Assembly (NCBI RefSeq): GCF_002215215.1
Contig: NZ_CP018632.1
Location: 2,538,501-2,602,500, forward strand
DNA length: 64,000 nt
Source of the DNA: Granulosicoccus antarcticus IMCC3135
Lineage (GTDB): Bacteria > Pseudomonadota > Gammaproteobacteria > Granulosicoccales > Granulosicoccaceae
Direction: 5' to 3'
Shown: positions 34,946 to 42,646 of the stretch, one piece after another
How positions within the stretch are numbered: the stretch's first letter is position 1
How the letters are laid out: every line of letters starts with the position of its first letter
Program-made: the position numbers and the translations under genes
Notes under the pieces: generated by a model
What the model was told of the DNA's origin: nothing
What the model saw: only the letters and a program-made list of their open reading frames with translations
Databases searched by the model: none

Positions 34946-35328
34946 GCTGCTAGTGCCACCATCCAGGTTATAACTGAAAGTACGCCTGCGACTGCCATGC
35001 ATGCGATGCCGGACTTTCTTGCTGTTTCCAGCTCGAAGCCGTGACCGACGTCCCAGAAAAGGTGTCGTATGCCATTGGCCATATGGTAGTAGAGGCTCAA
35101 TGTGAAGCCGAACATCGCAAGCTTGCCGAACCAGGAGTTGGCTATCCCGGACATGAATTCGTAATTTTCAGGAGTACCTGCAGCGCTGGCGATGAGTAAA
35201 ACCAGTAAGGCAATGGCTACGCTGTTGATTATTCCCGCCGCACGGTGCGCAACGGAAAGGTAGGCGGTGAGTGGCAGTTTGTAGTGCTGAAGGTGGGGAG
35301 AAAGCGGTCGGGTGTCGTTCCAGGCCAT
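34942..35328 (-). CDS. sdhC: Succinate dehydrogenase cytochrome b556 subunit C
   Basis: 128 residues, three transmembrane helices. Signatures are RPLSPHLQHYKLPLTAYLSVAHRAAG and the heme-ligand segment YYHMANGIRHLFWDVGHGFE. With SdhD it anchors complex II and binds heme and ubiquinone. Confidence 0.93.
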   Translation of the reverse strand: MAWNDTRPLSPHLQHYKLPLTAYLSVAHRAAGIINSVAIALLVLLIASAAGTPENYEFMSGIANSWFGKLAMFGFTLSLYYHMANGIRHLFWDVGHGFELETARKSGIACMAVAGVLSVITWMVALAA

Positions 35329-35415
35329 GATGAGGTTCCAGTTTGTTGCTCGGCGGCAGTAAATCGCGTAAGAAAGTGTTATTTTCGCTTTTGAATGCAG
35401 AACGTCCGGTCAGTA

Positions 35416-35658
35416 CTAAAAATCGGTGCAACGACCTTTCTTTTCCCAATCTCCATAGCGGGTAGGCTCGAGTCCGGCTTGACCGCCATGCTCTACAGGA
35501 CGTTCGTCTGACAGGTCGTGTTCGGGTGCGACAGCATTCTGGGCGACATGCTGATGTTCTTTCGGAGAGACAGGGTCCGTCTGGGTACTGTCATTGCCCG
35601 CGATAGCCACAGAAGTGGCGTTTTCAGGGGCTGAACGGTTATTTCCAGATGTTGTCAT
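35416..35658 (-). CDS. SDHAF4/DUF1674-type succinate dehydrogenase assembly factor
   Basis: An 80-residue protein. The N-terminal half is low-complexity. The C-terminal end, GGQAGLEPTRYGDWEKKGRCTDF, holds the DUF1674 signature (PTRYGDWEKKGRCxDF). In eukaryotes SDHAF4 binds flavinylated SDHA and promotes its assembly with SDHB. It is the first gene of the sdh operon here, 87 bp before sdhC, supporting the same role. Confidence 0.85.
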   Translation of the reverse strand: MTTSGNNRSAPENATSVAIAGNDSTQTDPVSPKEHQHVAQNAVAPEHDLSDERPVEHGGQAGLEPTRYGDWEKKGRCTDF

Positions 35659-35792
35659 ATAGTGCTCTGCATTAGGAAAACGTTAGTTGCGTAGCAATTG
35701 CCACAATAATAACAAGGGATTATGGCTCATTTCACTCTAATACGAGAAATGTGTCGTAATTTCTGTGACTTCAAGGATCAGGAATTGTTCAC
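35659..35792. promoter_or_regulatory. Divergent promoter region (sdh operon / ygfZ)
   Basis: 134 bp, AT-rich, between the sdh operon on the minus strand and ygfZ on the plus strand. It must carry both promoters, but no single -35/-10 pair stands out. Confidence 0.3.
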
Positions 35793-36866
35793 ATGAGTAA
35801 TCAATGGGCGGAAGCACTGCAGGCAAATGGCCTGTCTGACAAGGTCTGCGACCAAGCTGTAACACCGGTCGTGGCGAATGATTTGGCCGATAAATCGCAG
35901 TTGGTGGATCTGACATCACTGAGTATCATCGACTTTACCGGTACTGATGCTGCCGCATTTCTGCAGGGGCAGTTCTGCAATGATCTAACCAAGGTCTCTG
36001 TTACCAGGGCGCAAATAACCGGTTACTGCACCCCTAAAGGCCGGCTGCTTGCTCTGCCTGTCATTGTTGGCATCGCCGATGGGTATCGTTTGCTGGTACC
36101 GGCATCCATTAAGGATGGATTCCTCAAACGACTGACAATGTTTATCATGCGCTCCAAAGTCGTGGTCACAGAGCGCACTGACTGGGCTTGCCTGGGACTG
36201 ATCTCCGATGCCGCAGGGCACACAGGAGAGGCGGGACAGCAGCTGGGTGCCTTGCCACCTTCTGCCATGGATGTGGCTACCAGTGAGGCGCAGCAGCTGA
36301 TCTGCTGGCCGTCGGGTAGCGATTCACCGTCGGCGGTACGTTACCTGGTCATGGCCAGCATCAATGATCAGATTGCACTGTGCAAAAACTCTGGCATAGC
36401 GTTGCAGGCCAGCAATGCTGTGTGGCGTCTGGCTGATATTGGCGCTGGAATGCCAAGCGTGACGACGGCAACGCAGGAATCATTTGTGCCGCAAATGATG
36501 AATCTGCAGCTGATCGATGGGTTGAGTTTTACCAAAGGTTGTTATCCGGGCCAGGAAATTGTGGCGCGTATGCAGTACTTGGGAAAGCTGAAGCGGCACA
36601 TGCGCCGGTTCAGCGTATCCCCGGACGCCTCCGGCAAAGTGGCAGTGCCGCTGGCGGGTGCCTCGTTGCAGGCGGGTGAGGATGTTGATGCAGGCGTTGT
36701 GATCGATGCGGTTCTGGCAGCTGATGGGCGGGCGCAACTGCTGGCGGTAATCAAGGTTTCCGCAGCGGCTACTGCTTTCAGTATCGACGGACAGCCATTG
36801 CAGCCGCTGGAACTGCCTTATGAGCTTCCTTCTCAGCAGGCCGAAGCAGCCACAGGGGCGGGTTGA
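35793..36866 (+). CDS. ygfZ: tRNA-modifying/Fe-S assembly folate-binding protein YgfZ
   Basis: A 357-residue cytoplasmic protein related to glycine cleavage T-protein. FLQGQFCNDLTKV is near the N-terminus, and the hallmark KGCYPGQEIVARMQYLGKLKR has the redox Cys of the K-G-C-[FY]-x-G-Q-E motif. YgfZ uses tetrahydrofolate and supports repair or assembly of Fe-S enzymes such as MiaB. Divergence from the Fe-S-rich sdh operon is consistent. Confidence 0.92.
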   Translation: MSNQWAEALQANGLSDKVCDQAVTPVVANDLADKSQLVDLTSLSIIDFTGTDAAAFLQGQFCNDLTKVSVTRAQITGYCTPKGRLLALPVIVGIADGYRLLVPASIKDGFLKRLTMFIMRSKVVVTERTDWACLGLISDAAGHTGEAGQQLGALPPSAMDVATSEAQQLICWPSGSDSPSAVRYLVMASINDQIALCKNSGIALQASNAVWRLADIGAGMPSVTTATQESFVPQMMNLQLIDGLSFTKGCYPGQEIVARMQYLGKLKRHMRRFSVSPDASGKVAVPLAGASLQAGEDVDAGVVIDAVLAADGRAQLLAVIKVSAAATAFSIDGQPLQPLELPYELPSQQAEAATGAG

Positions 36867-36870
36867 CACC

Positions 36871-37185
36871 ATGCCACTGATATATCGGGCCGCCAGTCTG
36901 GTTGAGGCGCAGCTGGTGGTTGACGAGCTGAAAGCGGGTGGCATGCAGGCGCATGTGACCGGCTCCTACCTTAGTGGTGCGATCGGTGAATTGCCACCCT
37001 CAGATGTGATCGGTGTCTGGCTGGACGAGAGTCAGCATCGTGATCGTGCACGTGCGCTCATCGACGATTTTGAGGCGGCTCGCCGGCATCCGGAAAAAGA
37101 CTGGTGTTGCGCAGGCTGTCAGGAATGGGTGGGCGGCGCGTTTGGAGCGTGCTGGCAATGTGGCCAGGCACGCCCTGTCGATTAA
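36871..37185 (+). CDS. DUF2007-domain protein with C-terminal zinc ribbon
   Basis: 104 residues. Residues about 1-70 form a DUF2007/PII-like ferredoxin-type fold (YRAASLVEAQLVVDELKAGGMQAHVTG). Residues about 78-100 contain two CxxC pairs (CCAGCQEW ... CWQCGQARP), a predicted zinc ribbon. I use ATG 36871, 4 bp after ygfZ, as codons upstream belong to the ygfZ overlap. Function unknown. Confidence 0.75.
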   Translation: MPLIYRAASLVEAQLVVDELKAGGMQAHVTGSYLSGAIGELPPSDVIGVWLDESQHRDRARALIDDFEAARRHPEKDWCCAGCQEWVGGAFGACWQCGQARPVD

Positions 37186-37188
37186 GGC

Positions 37189-37244
37189 GGTCGTGAACTG
37201 ATTATTTCACGACCTATGACCCGCGAAATCAGATCGCAGGGTCA
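37189..37244. terminator. Bidirectional terminator-like double hairpin between convergent genes
   Basis: Hairpin 1: GGTCGTGAA (37189-37197) with TTCACGACC (37206-37214), a perfect 9-bp stem and 8-nt loop. Hairpin 2: TGACCCGCGA (from 37217) with TCGC-A-GGGTCA (to 37244), one bulged A. They fill the gap between the converging DUF2007 and cnoX genes. No T-tract, so termination may need Rho or work in both directions. Confidence 0.5.
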
Positions 37245-37253
37245 GGGGTTACA

Positions 37254-38150
37254 TCAATGCAGCAAGGCAAACAATTTGCGGCGGTACTGGCCGACCAGAG
37301 GGTCATCACCGAGAACATTGAATAACGCCAGAAGCTTTTCTCGTGGTGCACCTTCATTGTAGCCAGGCTCGGTCTGCACCAGCTTGAGCAGGTGATCCAT
37401 TGCCGCTTGAATATTACCTGCCAGCGCCAGAGCAATGGCCAGCTTGTAGCGGTTCTCGCTGCTCGATGGGTCTTTTTCCAGTTCGGCCTCCAGTGTTTGT
37501 GGGCTGATGCTGGCATCACTTTCCTTTGCCAGTTCCAGAATGCCAGCCAGTCGCAAGCCCTGAGCACCGGTACGATCCGACTCTGGTAGAGCATTCAGGC
37601 AGCTCTCTGCGGTTTCCAGATCACCCATGCTGATGCAAACCTGACCCAGTGAGAGCAGAACTTCAACATTCTCCGGGTCTTCGGCTTGTGCCTGTTGTAG
37701 CAAGGTACGAGCTTCTTCGGCCTGGCCTTGTTCGAACAGGTTCATGGCAATACTGACCTGGCTGTCGTCGGTATCTTCTTCGGTTTCTTCAGGGGTTGCA
37801 GGCAGTGCCGGGCCAATATTGGCCTCGATGAAAGCACGTACTTCGCTTTCTGGCAGGGCGCCCATGAACTCGTTGACGAGTTGTCGATCTTTGAACAGTT
37901 TGACCGTTGGCAGGCTGCGGATGCCCAGTTGCTGGGCAATGCCGGGGTTGGCCTCGGTGTCCAGCTTGGCCAGAATAAAGGCTCCGTTGTACTCGATTGC
38001 CAGTTTTTCGAGTATCGGCATCAGTGATTTGCAAGGGGCGCACCAGTCAGCCCAGAAATCGACCAATACCGGTGTGGTGTCGGATCCCTCAACCACAACC
38101 TGCATGAAATTCTGTTCGTCCAGTTGGACGATATGGGGAGAGTCGGCCAT
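37254..38150 (-). CDS. cnoX: Thioredoxin-TPR chaperedoxin CnoX (YbbN)
   Basis: 298 residues. A thioredoxin domain (1-115) with FWADWCAPCKSLMP and the cis-Pro segment LPTVKLF is followed by TPR repeats (about 130-290, ex. SLGQVCISMGDLETAESCLNAL). E. coli CnoX has SQHC instead of the redox WCxPC. Here the active site is canonical CAPC, so it may also act as a reductase. CnoX protects proteins from oxidation and passes them to GroEL or DnaK. Confidence 0.9.
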   Translation of the reverse strand: MADSPHIVQLDEQNFMQVVVEGSDTTPVLVDFWADWCAPCKSLMPILEKLAIEYNGAFILAKLDTEANPGIAQQLGIRSLPTVKLFKDRQLVNEFMGALPESEVRAFIEANIGPALPATPEETEEDTDDSQVSIAMNLFEQGQAEEARTLLQQAQAEDPENVEVLLSLGQVCISMGDLETAESCLNALPESDRTGAQGLRLAGILELAKESDASISPQTLEAELEKDPSSSENRYKLAIALALAGNIQAAMDHLLKLVQTEPGYNEGAPREKLLALFNVLGDDPLVGQYRRKLFALLH

Positions 38151-38389
38151 GTGTTTTTGTTGTCAGCTCGTAATTGAATGATGCAAGTGTGTCGTCTTGC
38201 TCGCCTTAATTCAAGGTAGGCGAGCATCTGATACGAGCAGGCAAGAGGGTAAGGCCGCACGCAACGCTGCCCACACAGGGCAATGGCATACGCTACACTT
38301 CAGGCTTAAGTGCTCGTGAGACGATAATTTATCAGTTTCAGTCGCTCTTTGCCCTGCCGACAATCAACAGTTAACAGAAGCCCTCAATC
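38151..38389 (+). promoter_or_regulatory. Intergenic region between cnoX and parE
   Basis: 239 bp containing promoters for the divergent cnoX and parE. No certain promoter motif or structured RNA identified. Confidence 0.25.
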
Positions 38390-40282
38390 GTGAGTGATCA
38401 ATACAACGCCTCCTCGATCGAGGTGCTCAGTGGTCTGGACCCGGTACGCAAGCGTCCCGGCATGTATACCGATACGCAGCGTCCGAACCATCTGGCGCAG
38501 GAAGTTATCGACAACAGTGTGGACGAGGCGCTTGCCGGTCATGCCTCCGACATCCGTGTCACTCTGTTCAAGGATGGCTCGCTGGAAGTGATTGATGACG
38601 GGCGCGGTATGCCTGTCGATATGCACCCCAAGCTGAAGAAGCCCGGTGTCGAGGTCATTCTGACCACGCTGCACGCTGGCGGTAAGTTCTCCAACGACAA
38701 TTACCGTTTCTCTGGCGGATTGCACGGGGTGGGTGTTTCGGTAGTCAATGCCTTGTCGAAAAAGCTGGAAATTTCCATACGCCGTAACGGCAAGGAATAC
38801 CTGGCAACGTTCAAAGGTGGCGAGGTCAATGACAAGCTGAAGCCTGTGGGCACGGTAGGGCAACGCAATACCGGTACCCGCATTCGCTTCTGGCCAGACA
38901 AGAAATACTTTGATACCGACAAGATGTCGCTGACTCGCCTGCGGCATCTGCTGCGTGCCAAGGCGGTTTTGTGTCCGCGCTTGCGCGTACGTTTGCTGGA
39001 TGAGGCCAGTGGCGAGAAAGATGAATGGTTCTATGAAGATGGGCTGGTCGATTACCTGACAAGCGCCGTCGAAGGTTTTGATCGCCTGCCAGAGCAGCCG
39101 TTGTCCGCGAGTATGAGCTCCAGTACCGAAATGGCTGACTGGGCCGTTGTCTGGTTGCCAGAGGGTGGCGATGGTGTGCACGAGAGTTATGTAAACCTGG
39201 TGCCTACGGCGCAGGGCGGCACTCATGTCAATGGTCTGCGCACGGGCCTTACCGATGCGATCCGGGAGTTTGCGGATATTCGTAACCTGTTGCCACGGGG
39301 GGTGAAAATCGCCCCTGAGGATGTCTGGGACAAGGTCAACTATGTCTTGTCTGTCAAGCTGGAAGACCCGCAGTTCTCAGGCCAGACCAAGGAGCGGTTG
39401 TCTTCGCGTGAGTGTGTCGTGTTCATAGCCGGTGTGGTCAAGGATCATACGGCTCAGTGGTTGAACCAGCACTCCGAGACGGGAGACCAGATCGCGCAAC
39501 TGGCGATTGCCAGCGCTCAGGCACGAGCACGTTCAGGCAAGAAAGTGGTGCGCAAGAAGCTGACTAGTGGGCCGGCTCTGCCTGGTAAGCTGGCAGATTG
39601 TTCGTCAACCGATCTGAGCCGGACCGAGCTGTTTCTGGTCGAAGGCGATTCTGCCGGTGGCTCGGCCAAGCAGGCACGGGACCGGACCTTTCAGGCCATC
39701 ATGCCGCTGCGCGGAAAAATTCTGAACACCTGGGAAGCTGATAACGATCAGATTCTGGCTTCGCAGGAGGTGCACGACATCTCTGTGGCGATCGGAATGG
39801 ATCCCGGCTCGCAGGATCTGAGCAAGCTGCGTTACGGTAAAATCTGTATTCTGGCCGACGCAGATTCGGATGGGGCGCATATTGCCACGTTGCTATGTGC
39901 GCTTTTTGTTCGTCATTTTCGCGAACTGGTGCAGCAAGGGCATGTTTATGTGGCCATGCCGCCGCTGTTTCGCATTGATGTCGGCAAAGCGGTGTTCTAC
40001 GCGGTGGATGAGGATGAGCGAATTGGCATCATGTCTCGCATCGAGGCTGAAAAACTGAAAGGCAAGGTCAGTATTACTCGCTTCAAGGGCCTGGGTGAGA
40101 TGAACCCCTTACAGTTACGTGAAACGTCGGTTGCCCCTGATACCCGCCGACTGATACGACTGACCATTCAGGACGGTGACGATACCAACAAGACCATGGA
40201 CATGATGTTGGCCAAAAAGCGTGCCCCGGATCGTAAGCGCTGGCTGGAAAGCAAGGGTGATCTGGCGGACGTGCAGCTGTGA
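38390..40282 (+). CDS. parE: DNA topoisomerase IV subunit B
   Basis: A 630-residue type IIA topoisomerase ATPase subunit. GHKL motifs are QEVIDNSVDEALAGHA, DDGRGMPVDMH and GLHGVGVSVVNALS. The TOPRIM signature is EGDSAGGSAKQARDR, with DADSDGAH as metal ligands. Length and the absence of the GyrB insert identify ParE rather than GyrB. It starts with GTG. parC is not in the window. It decatenates daughter chromosomes with ParC. Confidence 0.95.
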   Translation: MSDQYNASSIEVLSGLDPVRKRPGMYTDTQRPNHLAQEVIDNSVDEALAGHASDIRVTLFKDGSLEVIDDGRGMPVDMHPKLKKPGVEVILTTLHAGGKFSNDNYRFSGGLHGVGVSVVNALSKKLEISIRRNGKEYLATFKGGEVNDKLKPVGTVGQRNTGTRIRFWPDKKYFDTDKMSLTRLRHLLRAKAVLCPRLRVRLLDEASGEKDEWFYEDGLVDYLTSAVEGFDRLPEQPLSASMSSSTEMADWAVVWLPEGGDGVHESYVNLVPTAQGGTHVNGLRTGLTDAIREFADIRNLLPRGVKIAPEDVWDKVNYVLSVKLEDPQFSGQTKERLSSRECVVFIAGVVKDHTAQWLNQHSETGDQIAQLAIASAQARARSGKKVVRKKLTSGPALPGKLADCSSTDLSRTELFLVEGDSAGGSAKQARDRTFQAIMPLRGKILNTWEADNDQILASQEVHDISVAIGMDPGSQDLSKLRYGKICILADADSDGAHIATLLCALFVRHFRELVQQGHVYVAMPPLFRIDVGKAVFYAVDEDERIGIMSRIEAEKLKGKVSITRFKGLGEMNPLQLRETSVAPDTRRLIRLTIQDGDDTNKTMDMMLAKKRAPDRKRWLESKGDLADVQL

Positions 40283-41355
40283 GTGTTCCGGATATCAGTC
40301 CCACATCGCCTGACTATCTATTTGATTCTGTGCCTGCGCCTGCGGAGATTCGATCAGTTTGCGAGGGTATTCAGTGGATACGACTGCCACTGCCTTTTGC
40401 GCTGGATCATGTCAATTGCTGGTTGCTGGGTGAACCAGGTGAGCAGGTGCTGGTGGATACGGGGGTGGCGACATCAAAAAGCCGGGCCTTGTGGCAGCAA
40501 CACTGGGGCGCCAAGGGTGCTGATGGATTGGCGAGCGTGCCGGAAAAGTTGCTTGTTACGCACTTTCACCCGGATCATGCGGGGCTGGCAGGCTGGTTTG
40601 GTGAAGCGGGGTCACAGTTGTATGGCAGTGCCGTGGAGATTGCCCTTTCACGCTCAATCTGGTCAAGGGACGATAGCGAGTATGCTCAGGAATATGCTCG
40701 CTGGTATGCCGAGAACGGAATACCGGAGGAGGCCATCTCACAGGTGTTGCAAAAGCCGAACAGCTATCGCCTGATTGTCAGCGAACCGCCAGCCGCAGAG
40801 CTCTGGACATGCCTTGAGGCGGGCCAGGTCGTGGAACTGGGTGGGGCGCAGTATCGCGTACTGGTTGGACGGGGGCATGCTCCTGATATGCTGATGCTGT
40901 ATCGCGAATCGGATCATGTGCTGATTGCAGCTGATCAGATTCTGCCGCGCATTTCGCCTAATGTCAGTGTCTCGACGGTGTTGGCAGATCAGAACCCCTT
41001 ACAGAGTTTTCTGGATACTCTCGACGAGCTGAAGGTGCTGCCTGAAGATACGTTGGTGTTGCCTTCGCACGGCATTCCTTTCAGAGGTTTGCACGCTCGC
41101 ATAGGCGCATTGCAAGCACATCACGAGGACCGGCTGGCGGAGGTTTACCAGGCTTGTCGGCAGCCCGCCTCGGCGTATGACATGTTCAGTGTGTTGTTTG
41201 CGCGCAAGCTGGATGCTCAGCAGATGTCGTTTGCATTGGGCGAGAGCCTTGCTCATTTGCATTTTCTGGAACATCAGGGGTCTTTGACCAGGCAGAGCTG
41301 CGATGGTGTCGACCAATTTGTCCAGGTTGAGCAGGAAACGAAGCTAGACAAGTAG
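40279..41355 (+). CDS. MBL-fold metallo-hydrolase
   Basis: A 358-residue metallo-beta-lactamase-fold hydrolase. Motif THFHPDHAGLAGW (HxHxDH) is near residue 95, and later ligands are in VGRGHAPDMLMLY and LIAADQILP. A helical C-terminal region (about 260-340) resembles the winged domain of LACTB2-like members. GTG start overlaps the parE stop by 4 nt, so the two are translationally coupled. Substrate unknown. Confidence 0.8.
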   Translation: MSVPDISPTSPDYLFDSVPAPAEIRSVCEGIQWIRLPLPFALDHVNCWLLGEPGEQVLVDTGVATSKSRALWQQHWGAKGADGLASVPEKLLVTHFHPDHAGLAGWFGEAGSQLYGSAVEIALSRSIWSRDDSEYAQEYARWYAENGIPEEAISQVLQKPNSYRLIVSEPPAAELWTCLEAGQVVELGGAQYRVLVGRGHAPDMLMLYRESDHVLIAADQILPRISPNVSVSTVLADQNPLQSFLDTLDELKVLPEDTLVLPSHGIPFRGLHARIGALQAHHEDRLAEVYQACRQPASAYDMFSVLFARKLDAQQMSFALGESLAHLHFLEHQGSLTRQSCDGVDQFVQVEQETKLDK

Positions 41356-41374
41356 GGTTCAAAGCCCTTATAAT
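41345..41374 (+). promoter_or_regulatory. carA: Sigma-70-like promoter at the carA leader
   Basis: TAGACA (41345-41350), an 18-bp spacer and a perfect TATAAT (41369-41374). Transcription would start near 41381, just before the terminator hairpin at 41391. Confidence 0.6.
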
Positions 41375-41390
41375 TAGAGAAATTTGGTGA

Positions 41391-41429
41391 CGGGGAAAAC
41401 TGGCTAATCAAGCAGTTTTCCCCGTTTTT
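41391..41429 (+). terminator. Intrinsic terminator/attenuator in the carA leader
   Basis: CGGGGAAAACTG (41391-41402) pairs perfectly with CAGTTTTCCCCG (41413-41424) around a 10-nt loop, followed at once by TTTTT. A textbook Rho-independent terminator. It lies after a promoter-like element and only 30 bp before the carA start, so it either ends the parE/MBL transcript or attenuates carA. Confidence 0.85.
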
Positions 41430-41458
41430 GTGTGTGCAACGCTGGAACCCTCAACGCC

Positions 41459-42613
41459 GTGTCCCGACCTGCCATCCTAGTACTCGCCGACGGCACCTGT
41501 TTTGATGGAATTGCCATCGGTATCGATGGGCTGTCAGTAGGTGAAGTCGTATTCAATACAGCTATGACCGGTTATCAGGAAATCCTGACAGACCCGTCAT
41601 ATGCCCAGCAGATTGTCACGCTGACCTATCCCCATATTGGCAATACCGGCGCCAATACGGAGGATATGGAATCTGACTCTGTTCACTGCAAGGGGCTGGT
41701 TATTCGTGATTTGCCGCGATTGCACAGCAACTTCAGAGCAGAACAAAGTCTGGAAGCTTTTCTGGAGCAGCACAAGGTCGTCGCTATCAGCGACATCGAC
41801 ACACGTGCACTGACGCGTCATCTTCGCGACAAGGGGGCTCAGAATGGCTGCATCCTCGCCGGTGATCATCTGGCTTCCGAGCAAGGCCGCGCTGCAGGTA
41901 TCGCAGCGGCACGCGAGGCAGCAACGGGCTTTCCCGGATTGGCGGGCATGGATCTGGCCAAAGAGGTGACCTGTGACGCTCCTTACGAGTGGACGAAAGG
42001 CACCTGGTCGCTCGATCCTTCGACTCATACACCGCCTGTCAGTTTGCCTGGCCGGCATATTGTTGCCATGGACTTTGGCGTCAAGCAGAATATTCTTCGT
42101 CTGTTCATTGATCGCGGTTGCACAGTCACCGTGGTACCTGCGACCTGGACGGCGCAGCAGATTCGCGAACTGAAGCCAGATGGGTTGTTTCTATCCAATG
42201 GTCCGGGTGATCCAGAACCTTGTGATTACGCGATTCAGACCATTACCGAACTGCTGGCAGAACGCTTGCCTACGTTCGGTATCTGTCTGGGGCATCAGCT
42301 ATTGGCTTTGGCCTCCGGTGCGCGATCGGTCAAGATGAAGTTCGGTCATCACGGTGCCAACCATCCGGTTCTTGATATTGCCACCGGGCGAGTCATGATC
42401 AGCAGTCAGAATCACGGATTTGCCGTCGATGCCGACTCTCTCGACAATACTCTGGCCATTACACATACTTCACTTTTCGATAATTCGTTGCAAGGTATCC
42501 GCAGACTGGACGTACCCGCATTGGGATTTCAGGGGCATCCCGAAGCGAGCCCCGGTCCGCATGATGTGGTCGAACTCTTCGACGATTTCCTGAAGCTGCT
42601 ACCTGCCGCATAA
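41459..42613 (+). CDS. carA: Carbamoyl-phosphate synthase small subunit
   Basis: 384 residues. The N-terminal half ([44 protein letters not shown]) and the C-terminal class I glutaminase domain with [15 protein letters not shown] (catalytic Cys) and [14 protein letters not shown] (His/Glu). It supplies ammonia from glutamine to CarB for arginine and pyrimidine synthesis. GTG at 41459 aligns with the family start; a further GTG at 41432 is in frame but lies next to the terminator T-run. Confidence 0.93.
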   Translation: MSRPAILVLADGTCFDGIAIGIDGLSVGEVVFNTAMTGYQEILTDPSYAQQIVTLTYPHIGNTGANTEDMESDSVHCKGLVIRDLPRLHSNFRAEQSLEAFLEQHKVVAISDIDTRALTRHLRDKGAQNGCILAGDHLASEQGRAAGIAAAREAATGFPGLAGMDLAKEVTCDAPYEWTKGTWSLDPSTHTPPVSLPGRHIVAMDFGVKQNILRLFIDRGCTVTVVPATWTAQQIRELKPDGLFLSNGPGDPEPCDYAIQTITELLAERLPTFGICLGHQLLALASGARSVKMKFGHHGANHPVLDIATGRVMISSQNHGFAVDADSLDNTLAITHTSLFDNSLQGIRRLDVPALGFQGHPEASPGPHDVVELFDDFLKLLPAA

Positions 42614-42646
42614 CGCGCAACCTCGACTGACGGTCTCAAGTTAACC

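Noticed and set aside
38384-39226. 280-residue open frame opposite parE
   Set aside because: Fully antisense to the conserved parE ATPase domain, no recognised features.
41432-41458. Upstream GTG start for carA
   Set aside because: It lies directly on the terminator T-run, and the added residues (CNAGTLNAV) do not match the family N-terminus.
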